Assembly: GCF_030549525.1 (NCBI RefSeq)
Contig: NZ_CP130831.1
Location: 4,489,501 to 4,553,500, forward strand
DNA length: 64,000 nt
Direction of reading: 5' to 3'
DNA from: Stenotrophomonas sp. 704A1
GTDB taxonomy: Bacteria; Pseudomonadota; Gammaproteobacteria; Xanthomonadales; Xanthomonadaceae
Part shown: one piece after another, positions 24,481-34,188 of the stretch
Layout of the letters: each line of letters begins with the position of its first letter
Position numbering within the stretch: the stretch's first letter is position 1
Notes under the pieces: generated by a model
What the model was told of the DNA's origin: nothing
Database searches by the model: none
The model's input: the letters and a program-made list of their open reading frames with translations, nothing else
Program-made: the position numbers and the translations under genes

Positions 24481-26268
24481 ATGCATAGCGGTGGTCTGGA
24501 ACTGGCTCTGGTGCTGCTGCTGGCCGCCGTGATCGCGGTGCCGGTATTCAAGAAGTTCGGCTTCGGCGCGGTGCTGGGCTACCTGGCGGCCGGCGTCGTG
24601 CTGGGCCCGGACGGGCTGGGCTTCGTGCAGGATGCCGACCGCATCCTCGGCGCCGCCGAGACCGGCGTGGTGATGCTGCTGTTCGTGATCGGGCTGGAGC
24701 TGTCGCCAGCGCGCCTGAAGGTGATGCGGCGGTCGGTGTTCGGCGCCGGCGCGGCGCAGGTTGCGCTGTCCGGGCTGGTGCTGGGGGGCCTGCTGCTGCT
24801 CGATCACTTCCAGTGGAAGAGCGCCCTGGTGGTCGGCGTGGCACTGGCGTTGTCGTCCACCGCGGTGGGCCTGCAGCTGCTGTCCGAACACAAGGCGATC
24901 AACAGCGACCATGGCCGGCTGGGATTTGCCATCCTGCTGTTCCAGGACCTGATCGCGATTCCACTGCTGGCCGCCATTCCGCTGCTGGGCGGGGTGAAGA
25001 ACGAGACCCTGCGCTGGGACGATGTGGCCGTGGCGCTGGGCGCGCTGGCCGTGGTGATCCTGTGCGGGCGGCCGGTGCTGCGCAAGGTGTTCGGCATCAT
25101 CGCCCGCACCCGCAGCCCGGAAGTGTTCACCGCCACCGCCCTGCTGGTGGTGCTGGGTACCGCCTGGTTCATGCAGGAGGCCGGCCTCAGCCCCAGCCTG
25201 GGGGCCTTCCTGGCCGGCGTGCTGCTGTCCGATTCGGAGTTCCGGCACGAACTGGAAGCGCAGATCGAGCCGTTCAAGGGGCTGCTGCTGGGCCTGTTCT
25301 TCATTGCCGTGGGCATGGGCATCGACCTGGACCGCATTGCCGCCGAACCGTGGATGATCGCCGCGGGCGTGGCGATCCTGCTGGTGGTCAAGTTCAGCCT
25401 GCTGTACCTGATCGGCCGCATGGCCCGGCTCAGTTCGCGGCAGTCGCTGCTGCTGGGCAGCGTGCTGTGGCTGGGGGGCGAGTTCGCCTTCGTGGTGTTC
25501 AACGAAGCCCAGCGGGCGCACCTGCTGGGCAACGCCAACCACGACCGGCTGGTGGCGATCGTCGGCCTGTCGATGGCGATCACACCGCTGCTGATGATCG
25601 CCCTGCTGCGCCTGCTGGGCCAGGAGCGGGCGACGCCACGCGATGCCGCGCCGGCCGACACGGTGGCGCCGGACAACCGTCCGAAGGTGCTGATCGCCGG
25701 CATGGGCCGCTTCGGCCAGGTCATCGCGCGCCTGCTGACGGCACAGAAGGTGCCGTTCGTGGCGCTGGAAGCCAACCCGGACACCGTGGCCGACCTGCGC
25801 CGCTTCGGCAACCAGCTGTACTACGGTGACCCGACCCGGCCGGAGATGCTGCGCGCGGCCGGTGGCGAGCACATCGATGTGTTCGTGATCACCGTGGACG
25901 ACCCGGAGACCAACCTGCGCGCGGTGCGCATGGTGCGCCGGCTGTACCCGGACGCGGTGGTGCTGGCGCGCGCACGCAACCGCCAGCATGCCTGGCGCCT
26001 GATGGACATGTCGGCCGAACCGTTCCGCGAGGTGTTCGGGACCAGCCTGGAAATGAGCGGGCGCGTGCTGACCGCGCTGGGCGTGGCGGCGGAGGTGGCC
26101 GAACGCCATGTGCAGCAGTTCCGCGAGCACGATGAGAAGCTGCTGCGCGACCAGTACCTGGTGTACGACGACGAGGCGGCGGTGATCCAGACCTCGCGCG
26201 ATGCGCGCAACGACCTGATGCATCTGTTCGAAGCGGACGCGGAAAGCGACGGCGACAGGGAACGTTGA
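24481..26268 (+). CDS. CPA2 monovalent cation:proton antiporter, KefB/KefC-like
   Basis: A 595-residue membrane protein. About 12 spans fill residues 5-385, with the CPA2 core FVIGLELSPARLKVM and GFAILLFQDLIAIPLLA (membrane-embedded QD pair). An RCK N-domain follows (KVLIAGMGRFGQVIARLL, about 400-520) with a Rossmann nucleotide site. KefC exports K+ in exchange for H+ and is gated by glutathione adducts in E. coli. No KefF/KefG-like ancillary quinone reductase is adjacent, so gating is uncertain. It is convergent with the ankyrin gene across a double SMAG structure. Confidence 0.92.
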   Translation: MHSGGLELALVLLLAAVIAVPVFKKFGFGAVLGYLAAGVVLGPDGLGFVQDADRILGAAETGVVMLLFVIGLELSPARLKVMRRSVFGAGAAQVALSGLVLGGLLLLDHFQWKSALVVGVALALSSTAVGLQLLSEHKAINSDHGRLGFAILLFQDLIAIPLLAAIPLLGGVKNETLRWDDVAVALGALAVVILCGRPVLRKVFGIIARTRSPEVFTATALLVVLGTAWFMQEAGLSPSLGAFLAGVLLSDSEFRHELEAQIEPFKGLLLGLFFIAVGMGIDLDRIAAEPWMIAAGVAILLVVKFSLLYLIGRMARLSSRQSLLLGSVLWLGGEFAFVVFNEAQRAHLLGNANHDRLVAIVGLSMAITPLLMIALLRLLGQERATPRDAAPADTVAPDNRPKVLIAGMGRFGQVIARLLTAQKVPFVALEANPDTVADLRRFGNQLYYGDPTRPEMLRAAGGEHIDVFVITVDDPETNLRAVRMVRRLYPDAVVLARARNRQHAWRLMDMSAEPFREVFGTSLEMSGRVLTALGVAAEVAERHVQQFREHDEKLLRDQYLVYDDEAAVIQTSRDARNDLMHLFEADAESDGDRER

Positions 26269-26279
26269 CGGCCCATGGG

Positions 26280-26303
26280 CCGCCGGGCATGGCCCGGCGC
26301 TAC
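26280..26303 (-). repeat. SMAG repeat, left half of an inverted pair
   Basis: CGCCGGGCATGGCCCGGCG followed by CTAC. It pairs head-to-head with the copy at 26325-26348; together they can form either two hairpins or one long hairpin. Confidence 0.85.
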
Positions 26304-26324
26304 CGGTCATGGCTACCTGCAGGG

Positions 26325-26348
26325 GTAGCGCCGGGCCATGCCCGGCGG
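26325..26348 (+). repeat. SMAG repeat, right half of an inverted pair
   Basis: GTAG followed by CGCCGGGC, CAT and GCCCGGCGG. With the preceding copy it fills most of the 84-bp gap between two convergent genes, where it likely serves as a bidirectional terminator. Confidence 0.85.
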
Positions 26349-26352
26349 GGCG

Positions 26353-29300
26353 TCAGCCGTTGTCGCGCAGGAACCGCGCCATCGACGAAACCCCCGGCAC
26401 GCGCGGTTCGAACTCGGCGGCGACGTCGATGAAGCCGCGCATCACCGCAATCTCGCGCGGACTGCGGTTGAGCCCGTCGCGGGCTTCCGGATCGGCACCG
26501 GCGCGCAGCAGGCGTTGCACCAGCAGCGGCAGCCCGTGCAGGGCGGCCAGATGCAGTGGGCCGAACCCCCGTGGATCACGCACGTCCAGGCTGACGTCCT
26601 CATCCAGCAGGCGTTCGACTGCGGCCATCACCACCTGTTCGTCGCAGGCGGTCCCCGGTTCCGCGCGCGCGCCCAGCAGCAGCAGCAGCGGCGTGACCGC
26701 ACCCGCCGCGGCCTGGTCCGGCTCGGCCCCGGCCAGCAGCAGGGTATCGAGCAGGGCCAGCAGGCGTGAACGATCGCGCGCGCTGAAGCCGTACAGCGCA
26801 GCGCAGTGCAACGGCGCCAGCTGCTGGGCATCGCCGGCATGCACGTCGGCACCGGCGGTCAGCAGCCGGGCCACGATATCCGGCAGGCCCAGCGCGGATG
26901 CCAGCATCAGCACCGTCACCCCGCCCGGCAGGCGGTGTTCCAGCTGTGCGCCGGCATCGAGCAGGGCCGAGACGATCTCGACCTGGCGCATGCTGACCGC
27001 CGCCGACAGCGGCGTCGCGCCACTGGCCGCGGCGTGCTGGGGGTCGGCGCCGCGCGCCAGCAGCAGGTCGACCACGGCCAGATGGCCGCCACCGGCGGCA
27101 CGCAGCAGCGCGGTGCAGCCCTGCGCGTCGACCGCGTCGATGGCAAAGCCCAGGTCGTTGAGGCGGCGCACCGCATCGACATCACCGGCCATCGCCGCCG
27201 CCGGCAGGTCGCCTTCACGAAGGGTGCGGCGCGGCAGCGGCCACACCCGCCAGTCCAGCCAGTCGGCCAGGTCGCGGCGGCCGATCGACAGCGCCACGCC
27301 CAGCGGCGTCTGCCCGTCGGCCGCGCGCGCCTCCGGCGAGGCGCCATGCTGCACCAGCAGCTTCAGCGCGCCTTCGCGGGCCAGCGCCGTGGCCAGATGC
27401 AGGGCGGTCATGCCGTGGCTGTCGCGTGCTTCGCGGTCCACGCCGGTGTTGAGCAGGGCCTGCTGCAGGCGCAGCCAGCCCAGCCGCACGGCCAGCGACA
27501 GCGGCGGATCACCGGCAGGCGATGCGGCAAACGGATCGGCACCGCGTTCCAGCAACTCCAGCGCGAGCTGTTCGAGGCCACGTGCGGCCTGGTCGTGCTG
27601 CGCGCAGGCGGCGAGGAAACGCGCCAGGCCACCGCGCCCGGCCGGCGACAGGCCACGCTGCAGCATCACCTGCAGCGCCGGCACCGCATCGATGCCGCGC
27701 GAGAGCAGGGCGAACATCGGCGTGTCGTCGCAGGCATCACGCACATAGGGATCGGCACCGTGGCCCAGCAGCCAGTCGACCGCGCGCGGTTCCAGCGCCA
27801 GTTCCGGGTCGAGCAGCAGGCCACCCAGTTCTTCCGGCTGGCACAGCCGGGCCAGCGCGGCCATGCCCTCGGTATTGCCGAACCCCAGCGCTTCGCGCAG
27901 CAGGGTCAACGGCGGGCGGTCGGGCAGCAGGCCACTGGCACTGGCCGCGTCACCGCGTTCGGCCAGGCCATCGCTGACTGCCGCCGGCAACGGATAGGAC
28001 GGATCGAGCAGGGCGACGATCGCCCAGCGCCCCGCTTCGGCTGCGTAATCCACCGCGCGGCGGCCGGCCGGATCGCTGGCGTCGGCAACGATGCCCAGCT
28101 CCAGCAGGCGCTTGATCAGCAGCGGCGACACATCCTCGGCCATGGCTGCCAGCAGCACCGCGTTGCGGCCATCGGCATCCACCGCCACCAGATCGGGCTT
28201 GTGCGGCAGCAGATGCTCGACCACCGCCGCACGCCCGGCACGCGCTGCTTCCAGCCACGGGGTACGGCCCAGGGCATCGCGTGCCTCCAGGTTGGCGCCC
28301 GCCGACAGCAGCACGCCGATGATGTCCACATGCCCGGCCAGTGCCGCCTCGTGCAGCGCGCTGCGGCGCTGGCGATCACGGGCGTCGGCCCGCGCCTTGT
28401 GCTTGAGCAGCAGCTGCACGCCGGCCGGATCATCGTCTTCGGTGGCGGCGGCGGCCAGCAGCACCGGGGTGCCGTCGGTCGGCTCGCTGCGCGCACCGCG
28501 CTCGAGCAGGAAGCGGGCCAGGCGCCAGTTGCCGACCTGGCAGGCCACCGCCAGCGGCGACCAGCCGTCAGCGTTCAGTGCATCCACTTCGGCGGCGGCA
28601 TCGCGCAGCAGCGCGGCAACGCCCGGGTCCGAACTGCGTGCAGCGTGGTGCAGCGGGGTGTTGCCATCGCTGTCGGTGGCACGCGAGTCGGCGCCGTTGG
28701 CGAGCAGGGTCATCACCGCTTCCGGGCGGCCGTGCCAGCTGTCGCGGGTGGCCGCCAGCAACGGCGTCATGCCGCGGTGGGGCGCATTCACGTCGACCCC
28801 GCGGCCGATCAGTTCGCGCAGCAGGCGCAGGTCGGGCAGTACCGCGGCCAGCACCGCCAGGCTGCGCTGGTCGCGCCACTCCGGCGCCGGTAGAGCATGC
28901 GCATCGGCACCGGCCTGCAGCAGCTGCAGCGCGCGATCGATGCGGCCATGGCGTGCGGCTTCATACAGCGCCGGGGTCAGCTCCTGCGGTGCCATCGCTT
29001 CCAGCGGCGTGGCGTCCACCGCGGTGCTGAACAGGGCTTCGCGCTCGGCCGCCTGATCGAGACCCGCCGGTGCGCGCAGCGCGACCAGCGGCGCCGGCGC
29101 AACGCGCTGCAGCAACAGGTGCAGCAGCGGCGACAGCAGCAGCACCGCCAGCGCCGCCGGCCAGCGCGCGCTGTCCGGCAGCAGCCCCGGCCAGGCCGGC
29201 AGTACCACCAGCGCGGCCAGCGTGATCACCAGCGCAGCCACGCCAAGGCCACGCCAGGCGCTGAGATCGCGCCCGGCCAGGGCCTGCCAGTGCTGGGCCA

Positions 29301-29691
29301 GCCCGCCGTCGAGACGTTCGACATCGTTCCACAGCGGCCAGGTTCGCCAGGCGGCCAGCAGGCCGGCACTGACCAGCACGCTCAGGCCCAGCACCGCGGC
29401 CAGGCTGCCACTGTCACGCAGCGCGGCCAGCGGCCAGGCCAGCAGCAGGGCAAGCAGCACCGGCGCCGCCGTCCACAGTGCGATCAGCGCGGGCAGGTCC
29501 TGACCGGCCACCTGCTTCGGCGCGCGCAGCGCGCGGCTGCGCCGCCACCACGAGACGGCGAGCGCGAACGCCGGCTGCGCCAGTGCCGCCAGCACGGCAC
29601 CGGGCAGCCCGCCCAGCGCCGACCCCAGCGCCAGCACGGCGCCCAGGGCGAAGGTGATCGACAGGGCGCGGGGGCGGGAAAGCTCAGTCAT
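26353..29691 (-). CDS. large membrane-anchored ankyrin repeat protein
   Basis: A 1112-residue protein. Residues 1-200 hold about five or six hydrophobic segments. The remaining roughly 900 residues are ankyrin repeats with the consensus DxxGxTPLHxAAxxGxxxxVxxLLxxGAD, for example at [20 protein letters not shown] and [20 protein letters not shown] count on the order of 20 repeats, some degenerate between about 560 and 680. The membrane portion should hold the repeat solenoid at the cytoplasmic face, where it would bind partner proteins; no catalytic domain is seen. It overlaps the YcgL gene by 8 bp. High length and repeats suggest a scaffold; whether it acts in host interaction is unknown. Confidence 0.88.
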   Translation of the reverse strand: MTELSRPRALSITFALGAVLALGSALGGLPGAVLAALAQPAFALAVSWWRRSRALRAPKQVAGQDLPALIALWTAAPVLLALLLAWPLAALRDSGSLAAVLGLSVLVSAGLLAAWRTWPLWNDVERLDGGLAQHWQALAGRDLSAWRGLGVAALVITLAALVVLPAWPGLLPDSARWPAALAVLLLSPLLHLLLQRVAPAPLVALRAPAGLDQAAEREALFSTAVDATPLEAMAPQELTPALYEAARHGRIDRALQLLQAGADAHALPAPEWRDQRSLAVLAAVLPDLRLLRELIGRGVDVNAPHRGMTPLLAATRDSWHGRPEAVMTLLANGADSRATDSDGNTPLHHAARSSDPGVAALLRDAAAEVDALNADGWSPLAVACQVGNWRLARFLLERGARSEPTDGTPVLLAAAATEDDDPAGVQLLLKHKARADARDRQRRSALHEAALAGHVDIIGVLLSAGANLEARDALGRTPWLEAARAGRAAVVEHLLPHKPDLVAVDADGRNAVLLAAMAEDVSPLLIKRLLELGIVADASDPAGRRAVDYAAEAGRWAIVALLDPSYPLPAAVSDGLAERGDAASASGLLPDRPPLTLLREALGFGNTEGMAALARLCQPEELGGLLLDPELALEPRAVDWLLGHGADPYVRDACDDTPMFALLSRGIDAVPALQVMLQRGLSPAGRGGLARFLAACAQHDQAARGLEQLALELLERGADPFAASPAGDPPLSLAVRLGWLRLQQALLNTGVDREARDSHGMTALHLATALAREGALKLLVQHGASPEARAADGQTPLGVALSIGRRDLADWLDWRVWPLPRRTLREGDLPAAAMAGDVDAVRRLNDLGFAIDAVDAQGCTALLRAAGGGHLAVVDLLLARGADPQHAAASGATPLSAAVSMRQVEIVSALLDAGAQLEHRLPGGVTVLMLASALGLPDIVARLLTAGADVHAGDAQQLAPLHCAALYGFSARDRSRLLALLDTLLLAGAEPDQAAAGAVTPLLLLLGARAEPGTACDEQVVMAAVERLLDEDVSLDVRDPRGFGPLHLAALHGLPLLVQRLLRAGADPEARDGLNRSPREIAVMRGFIDVAAEFEPRVPGVSSMARFLRDNG

Positions 29692-29944
29692 AGTGGCGCG
29701 GCATCAGGCTGCTCACCGACGGTGGCACCTGCAGGTAGAAGCCGCGGTCGGTCAGTTCGCTGCGTACCTTGGCCGGATCGGCCTGGGCCAGCCGGCGCTG
29801 GGCGTCCAGGGTCACTTCCAGGACGAACACGAGCGTACCCAGCGATGCCGACAGCGGCGCAGGCAATGCGCTGAAGTCGTCGCGTCGGGCGAGATAGACG
29901 TAGGTGTCCGGCTTGAGTTGGCTTTTATAGACGTAGGCGTGCAT
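29684..29944 (-). CDS. YcgL domain-containing protein
   Basis: An 86-residue cytoplasmic protein of the YcgL family (UPF0745). It begins [24 protein letters not shown], continues with the segment [10 protein letters not shown] and ends near GFYLQVPP. The family's biochemical role is unknown. The ATG at 29944 fits; a GTG two codons upstream is also in frame. A TATCGT hexamer nine bases before the ATG suggests a very short leader. Its stop region overlaps the start of the ankyrin gene, so the two are probably co-transcribed, with YcgL first. Confidence 0.88.
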   Translation of the reverse strand: MHAYVYKSQLKPDTYVYLARRDDFSALPAPLSASLGTLVFVLEVTLDAQRRLAQADPAKVRSELTDRGFYLQVPPSVSSLMPRHYD

Positions 29945-29996
29945 GTCCACGGGACGATAACCCGGGAAGAGCCGTGATTGTGTCGGAAAGCCGACA

Positions 29997-30049
29997 GCGG
30001 GGAAAGCCGTCGCGCGACGATGACGGCGCGATCGACGGCGTTTCCCCGC
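29997..30049. terminator. long hairpin after the exported-protein gene
   Basis: GCGGGGAAAGCCGTC at the left and GACGGCGTTTCCCCGC at the right pair with one bulge over about 15 bp. It is downstream (minus strand) of the stop at 30105 and adjacent to a second short palindrome at 29981-29996 (TGTCGG, AAAG, CCGACA). It probably ends the pigment/exported-protein transcription unit. Confidence 0.6.
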
Positions 30050-30104
30050 CGGGGTTCAGCAATGTGGCGGTGGCGTTCAGCCAGCGCCGGGCCACGCGTC
30101 GGCC

Positions 30105-30545
30105 TTACTTGACCTTCGCGTAGGTGCCCTTCAGCGCCACGCCCGCCAGGATCGCGCCGGCGTAGCATTCGTAGTTGGTCGCGCTCTTGAACTCGTTCTT
30201 CTTGTAGTAGCTGACGATGTCCACCACGGCGTTGGCACCGCGCGACTTGGCACCGTCCTGCAGCGCGCGCAGCGCCGACAGGGCCACCCAGCGGCAGGCT
30301 TCTTCGTCGCTCTTGTTGGCGGCGTTGGTCTTCTTGTTGGTCACGTCCTCGCCCAGGCGCTGCTGCACGCTGACCGGCTGGCCGGCCAGGTAGAAGCGCA
30401 CGCTGCCGTCGATGCCGGCATCTTTGGCGGCCTGCGAATTGACCAGGTCACGCAGGGACTGCTCGACGCGGGTATCGCGGGCCGAGGCGGTGGAAGTCAG
30501 GGCCAGCAGCGCGGTGGCAGTGGCGATCAGCAGGGTGCGGCGCAT
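30105..30545 (-). CDS. small exported protein, YbjQ-like fold suspected
   Basis: A 146-residue product with a signal peptide (MRRTLLIATATALLALTSTASA, cleavage after ASA). The mature part has KSRGANAVVDIVSYYKKNEF, reminiscent of the GANAV-containing YbjQ/UPF0145 domain, two cysteines (CRWVAL, YECYAG) and a C-terminal GVALKGTYAKVK. Relatives in Xanthomonas carry the misleading label 'excinuclease ATPase subunit'; nothing here supports an ATPase. It lies 37 bp downstream of the last pigment gene and may be its final cistron or independent. Confidence 0.75.
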   Translation of the reverse strand: MRRTLLIATATALLALTSTASARDTRVEQSLRDLVNSQAAKDAGIDGSVRFYLAGQPVSVQQRLGEDVTNKKTNAANKSDEEACRWVALSALRALQDGAKSRGANAVVDIVSYYKKNEFKSATNYECYAGAILAGVALKGTYAKVK

Positions 30546-30582
30546 CGGAACGTCTCCTTGTTGGGGTGCGGGTACAGCGGGA

Positions 30583-31821
30583 TCACGCCTGCCAGCGGCG
30601 GAACACCAGCGAGGTGTTGATGCCGCCGAAGGCGAAATTGTTGCTCATCACATACTCGGCCTGCAGTTCACGACCCTGCCCGGTGATGAAGTCGAGCTGG
30701 CCGCAGCGCGGATCGACCTCGGCCAGGTTCAGGGTCGGCGCAAACCAGCCGGCGCGCATCATCTCGATGCTCATCCAGGCTTCGAACGCACCACAGGCAC
30801 CCAGCATATGACCCACGTAGCTCTTCAGCGAGCTGATCGGCACACGGGTGCCGAACACCTGCGCGGTGGCCTGGGTCTCGGCGATGTCGCCATGGTCGGT
30901 GGCGGTGCCGTGGGCGTTGACGTAGTCGATCTGCGCTGGCGTCAGACCGGCATCCTCCAGCGCCAGCCGCATGGCCTGGGCCATGGTGTCGGCGCTGGGC
31001 TGGGTGACGTGCTGGCCGTCGCTGTTGGTGCCATAGCCGACGATCTCGGCCAGGATGGTGGCACCGCGTGCCTGCGCGTGTTCCAGGTCCTCCAGGATCA
31101 GCGTGCAGGCGCCCTCGCCCAGCACCAGGCCATCGCGGCCGGCATCGAACGGGCGCGGCGTGGTCTGCGGCGCATCGTTGCGGGTGCTGGTGGCGAACAG
31201 CGTGTCGAACACCGCTGCGGCCGTGGCATCGAGCTGTTCGGCACCGCCGGCCACCATCACCGTCTGCTTGCCGCTGCGGATCGCTTCGTAGCCGGCACCC
31301 ACGCCCTGGCTGCCCGAGGTGCAGGCGCTGGAGGTGGTGTAGACCCGCCCCGACAGGCCGAAGAACACGCCGATGTTGACCGGCGCGGTGTGGCTCATCA
31401 TCTTCAGGTAGGTGGTGGCGCTGATGCCGTCGGTGGTGAACTCATGCAGCATGCGGCCGAATTCACCGGTGGCCTCGTGGCTGCCCGAAGACGAGCCATA
31501 GGCCACGCCGGTGCGGCCGCTGCGCAGCACCGGGTGTTCGAGCAGACCGGCCTCGCGCAGCGCGATCTCGGTGGCGCGCACCGACATGATCGCGACCTTG
31601 CCCATCGAGCGGGTGGTCTTGCGGTTGTAGTTCGGCGGCAGCTCGAAGTCCTGCGCCGGCGCGGCCAGTTTGGTGTTCAGGCCGGCATAGACATCCCATT
31701 CCGGCATCGAACGCACCGCGTTGCGGCAGCTGCGCAGGTGGGCCTGGATGGTCGGCCAGTCGTGGCCGAGCGGACTGATGGCGGCAGCACCGGTGACCAC
31801 CACGCGACGATCGGCGGCCAT
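30583..31821 (-). CDS. beta-ketoacyl-ACP synthase of the aryl-polyene cluster (ApeR-like)
   Basis: A 412-residue KAS I/II-type condensing enzyme. The nucleophile is Cys167 in TTSSACTSGS; the two catalytic histidines are in VNAHGTATDHGD and KSYVGHMLGACG. The FGG loop is in NFAFGGINTSL. All three active-site residues are present, so it should be a working ketosynthase that elongates the polyene on ACP. It is the last gene of the run; its ATG shares one base with the stop of the ketoreductase gene. Position after a dehydratase and ketoreductase matches ApeR in the E. coli locus as I recall it. Confidence 0.92.
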   Translation of the reverse strand: MAADRRVVVTGAAAISPLGHDWPTIQAHLRSCRNAVRSMPEWDVYAGLNTKLAAPAQDFELPPNYNRKTTRSMGKVAIMSVRATEIALREAGLLEHPVLRSGRTGVAYGSSSGSHEATGEFGRMLHEFTTDGISATTYLKMMSHTAPVNIGVFFGLSGRVYTTSSACTSGSQGVGAGYEAIRSGKQTVMVAGGAEQLDATAAAVFDTLFATSTRNDAPQTTPRPFDAGRDGLVLGEGACTLILEDLEHAQARGATILAEIVGYGTNSDGQHVTQPSADTMAQAMRLALEDAGLTPAQIDYVNAHGTATDHGDIAETQATAQVFGTRVPISSLKSYVGHMLGACGAFEAWMSIEMMRAGWFAPTLNLAEVDPRCGQLDFITGQGRELQAEYVMSNNFAFGGINTSLVFRRWQA

Positions 31822-32552
31822 CAGATCATCCCCCCGTTCACCGAGATCACCTGGCGGGTGATGTAACCGGCCGGCTCGGACAGCAGGAAGGCCACGGTGG
31901 CGGCCACTTCCTCGGGACGGCCGACGCGGCCGGCCGGAATCAGCTTCAGCGCGTGATCGACCACTTCGTCGTTGAGCATGTCAGTCTCGATCAGGCCCGG
32001 CGCCACGCAGTTGACGGTGATCTGGCGACTCGCCAGTTCCAGCGCCAGCGCCTTGCTGGCACCGATGATGCCGGCCTTGGCCGCACTGTAGTTGACCTGG
32101 CCGCGGTTGCCGGCCACGCCGGACACCGAAGACAGGGTGACGATGCGGCCCGGCCTGCGCCGCCGCACCATCGGCATGATCAGCGGGTGCAGCACGTTGT
32201 AGAAGCCATCCAGGTTGGTGTGGATGACCTGGTCCCAGTCGTCCTCGGACAGCGCCGGGAAGGCGCCATCACGGGCGATGCCGGCATTGCAGACCACGCC
32301 GTAATAGGCGCCATGCGCTTCCACGTCCGCTTCCAGCGCCGCACGCGCGGCTGCCCGGTCGGCCACGTCGAAGGCCAGCACGCGGGCCTGCTGGCCCAGT
32401 GCATGGATCTCGGCCACCACGGCCTGTGCTTCCTCCACGCGGCTGCGGCAATGCACCACCACGTCGAAGCCATCGCGCGCGATGTGCAGCGCAATGGCCC
32501 GGCCGATGCCCCGGCTGGCGCCGGTCACCAGCACGCTTCGATTCCCTGTCAT
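31821..32552 (-). CDS. 3-ketoacyl-ACP reductase (FabG-like, ApeQ-like)
   Basis: A 243-residue classical SDR. It has the NADP motif TGASRGIGRA near residue 8, NAG at VVCNAGIARDG, and the catalytic Ser-Tyr-Lys in LSSVSGVAGNRGQVNYSAAKAG. It reduces the beta-keto group after each condensation on the polyene-ACP. The start ATG at 32552 overlaps the dehydratase stop; the stop overlaps the ketosynthase start. Length and motifs are those of FabG, but the genomic position assigns it to aryl-polyene rather than primary fatty acid synthesis. Confidence 0.93.
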   Translation of the reverse strand: MTGNRSVLVTGASRGIGRAIALHIARDGFDVVVHCRSRVEEAQAVVAEIHALGQQARVLAFDVADRAAARAALEADVEAHGAYYGVVCNAGIARDGAFPALSEDDWDQVIHTNLDGFYNVLHPLIMPMVRRRRPGRIVTLSSVSGVAGNRGQVNYSAAKAGIIGASKALALELASRQITVNCVAPGLIETDMLNDEVVDHALKLIPAGRVGRPEEVAATVAFLLSEPAGYITRQVISVNGGMI

Positions 32553-33007
32553 GCCTGTCCACTCTCCAGATAGGCCATCGCATCGGCTGGTTCGTAGACC
32601 GATACGTTGGCAACCGCCCATTCTTCCTCGCCCGCCAGGATGCGGCAGGCGAACATCCCCAATCCATTGTCACCCAACAGCTCGCAGCGCGCCTGTACCT
32701 GCAGGCGGGTGCCGCAGGGAAATCCGCTGCGCTGGCTGCTGTAGCGCCGGCTGCCAAGCAGGAAGCCCAGCTGCGGCGGGCGGCCGGCGCTGCGAGCGCG
32801 GCAGCCGGCCCAGGCGGCAATGGCCTGGGCCATGTATTCGATGCCCACCCACGCCGGGATGGCACCGTCCTCGACGAACAGCCCGGCATGGGGCACCACC
32901 AGTTCGGCGTCGATGCCGTCCTGGTCCCAGCGCAGGATGCGCTCCAGCAGGCACATGTTCTGGCGGTGCGGCACCACGTCTTCGATCGGATACAGCGGCA
33001 GGTTCAT
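32549..33007 (-). CDS. 3-hydroxyacyl-ACP dehydratase-like hotdog protein (ApeP-like)
   Basis: A 152-residue single hotdog-fold protein. PHRQNMCLLERIL resembles the first strands of FabZ-like dehydratases, and HAGLFVEDGAIPAWVGIEYMAQAIAAWAG forms the central helix with the conserved acidic residue. In aryl-polyene systems this subunit partners a second dehydratase; here the second one is fused to the AMP-ligase at 42665. It overlaps both neighbours by 4 bp. Whether this subunit is catalytic or structural cannot be read from sequence. Confidence 0.87.
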   Translation of the reverse strand: MNLPLYPIEDVVPHRQNMCLLERILRWDQDGIDAELVVPHAGLFVEDGAIPAWVGIEYMAQAIAAWAGCRARSAGRPPQLGFLLGSRRYSSQRSGFPCGTRLQVQARCELLGDNGLGMFACRILAGEEEWAVANVSVYEPADAMAYLESGQA

Positions 33008-34188
33008 CGGCGCTCCAGGGCCAGCACGGCATTGCTGCCGCCAAAGGCGAATGAATTGCTCAGCACCCGCCGCGGCGGCTGCGCCAGGAACGTGGCCGGC
33101 GCCACCAGCGGCAGTGCCGGCAACGCCGGGTCGGGCACCCCGTCCCACCAGTGCGGTGGCAGCTGCTGCTGCGGGTTCTCGGCCAGCAGGATCCAGCACA
33201 GCGCGGCTTCGATGGCACCGGACGCGCCCAGCGTGTGGCCGGTCAGCGGCTTGGTCGAACTGGCCGGCACCGCAGTGCCCAGCACCTGGGCCACGGCCAG
33301 GCTTTCCATCGCATCGTTGTGGCCGGTGGCGGTGCCGTGCAGGTTGACGTAGTCCACTTCCGCGGGCGCCCAGCCGGCACGCTGCAACGCCTGCTGCAGG
33401 GCGTCGATGGCGCCCAGACCCTGCGGGTCGGGCGCCGACATGTGGTGGGCATCGGCCGATTCACCCCAGCCGGCCAGGCTGACCGGCCCGGGTTCGCGGG
33501 TCATCAGGAACAGCGCGGCGCCCTCGCCGATGTTGATGCCGCAGCGATGCTGCGAGAACGGGTTGCAGCGGACCGCCGAGACCGATTCAAGCGCGCTGAA
33601 GCCGGCCACGGTGAAGCGGCACAGCGAGTCGGCGCCCCCCGCGATGACCGCATCGACCAGGCCGGCGCGCAGCAGACGTGCGGCCGACATCATCGCCTTG
33701 GCGCTGGACGAGCAGGCCGTGGACAGCGTCCAGGCCGGGCCCAGCGCACCGCTGCGTTCGCGTACGAACTGCGCGGCGGTACCCATTTCCTGCTGCGCGT
33801 AGTCGAAGCCGTCGGGCCAGCGGCCCTGCTCGGCGCGGGTGCGCAGCGCCTGCTCCGATTCGCCGATGCCGGAGGTACTGGTGCCCAGCACCACGGCGAC
33901 CCGTTCGGCGCCGTAGCGGCCAATGGCATCGGCCACGGCCGGTGCGATCTGCGCCAGTGCCACGTCCAGCAGGGCGTTGTTGCGCCCCCGCAGCGACACC
34001 GGCAGGTGCTCCAGGGCCGGCAGCCCGCTGCGCACCTCGCCCAGCGCCAGGGTACGGCCCGGCAGCAGGCTGTCGTTGTCGCTGAGGCCACCGGGCACAT
34101 CGGCGAACAGCCCCGCCGCCACGGCAGCGCGGCCCTCGCCCAGCGCGCACACCACGCCGAGGTCGTTCAGGAAAATCGGTGCACTCAT
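33004..34188 (-). CDS. beta-ketoacyl-ACP synthase (ApeO-like)
   Basis: A 394-residue ketosynthase. Cys159 in TLSTACSSSAKAM, His in VNLHGTATGHND and His in KPLTGHTLGASG complete the catalytic triad; NSFAFGGSN is the C-terminal loop. It likely pairs with the Cys-less chain-length factor encoded at 46225 to build the conjugated chain, as ApeO does with ApeC. The ATG at 34188 overlaps the stop of the preceding lipoprotein gene by 4 bp. The upstream frame extension has no homology. Confidence 0.9.
   Translation of the reverse strand: MSAPIFLNDLGVVCALGEGRAAVAAGLFADVPGGLSDNDSLLPGRTLALGEVRSGLPALEHLPVSLRGRNNALLDVALAQIAPAVADAIGRYGAERVAVVLGTSTSGIGESEQALRTRAEQGRWPDGFDYAQQEMGTAAQFVRERSGALGPAWTLSTACSSSAKAMMSAARLLRAGLVDAVIAGGADSLCRFTVAGFSALESVSAVRCNPFSQHRCGINIGEGAALFLMTREPGPVSLAGWGESADAHHMSAPDPQGLGAIDALQQALQRAGWAPAEVDYVNLHGTATGHNDAMESLAVAQVLGTAVPASSTKPLTGHTLGASGAIEAALCWILLAENPQQQLPPHWWDGVPDPALPALPLVAPATFLAQPPRRVLSNSFAFGGSNAVLALERR

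Noticed and set aside
26806..28893. Long open frame antisense to the ankyrin gene
   Set aside because: A Gln/Arg-rich shadow of repeat-encoding DNA; no start signal.
30105..30545. Excinuclease ATPase subunit
   Set aside because: Homologues carry this label, but the product is 146 residues, has a signal peptide and shows no Walker motifs.
31821..32552. Primary fatty-acid fabG/fabF locus
   Set aside because: The usual fabD-fabG-acpP-fabF neighbours are missing, and the flanking genes are those of an aryl-polyene cluster.
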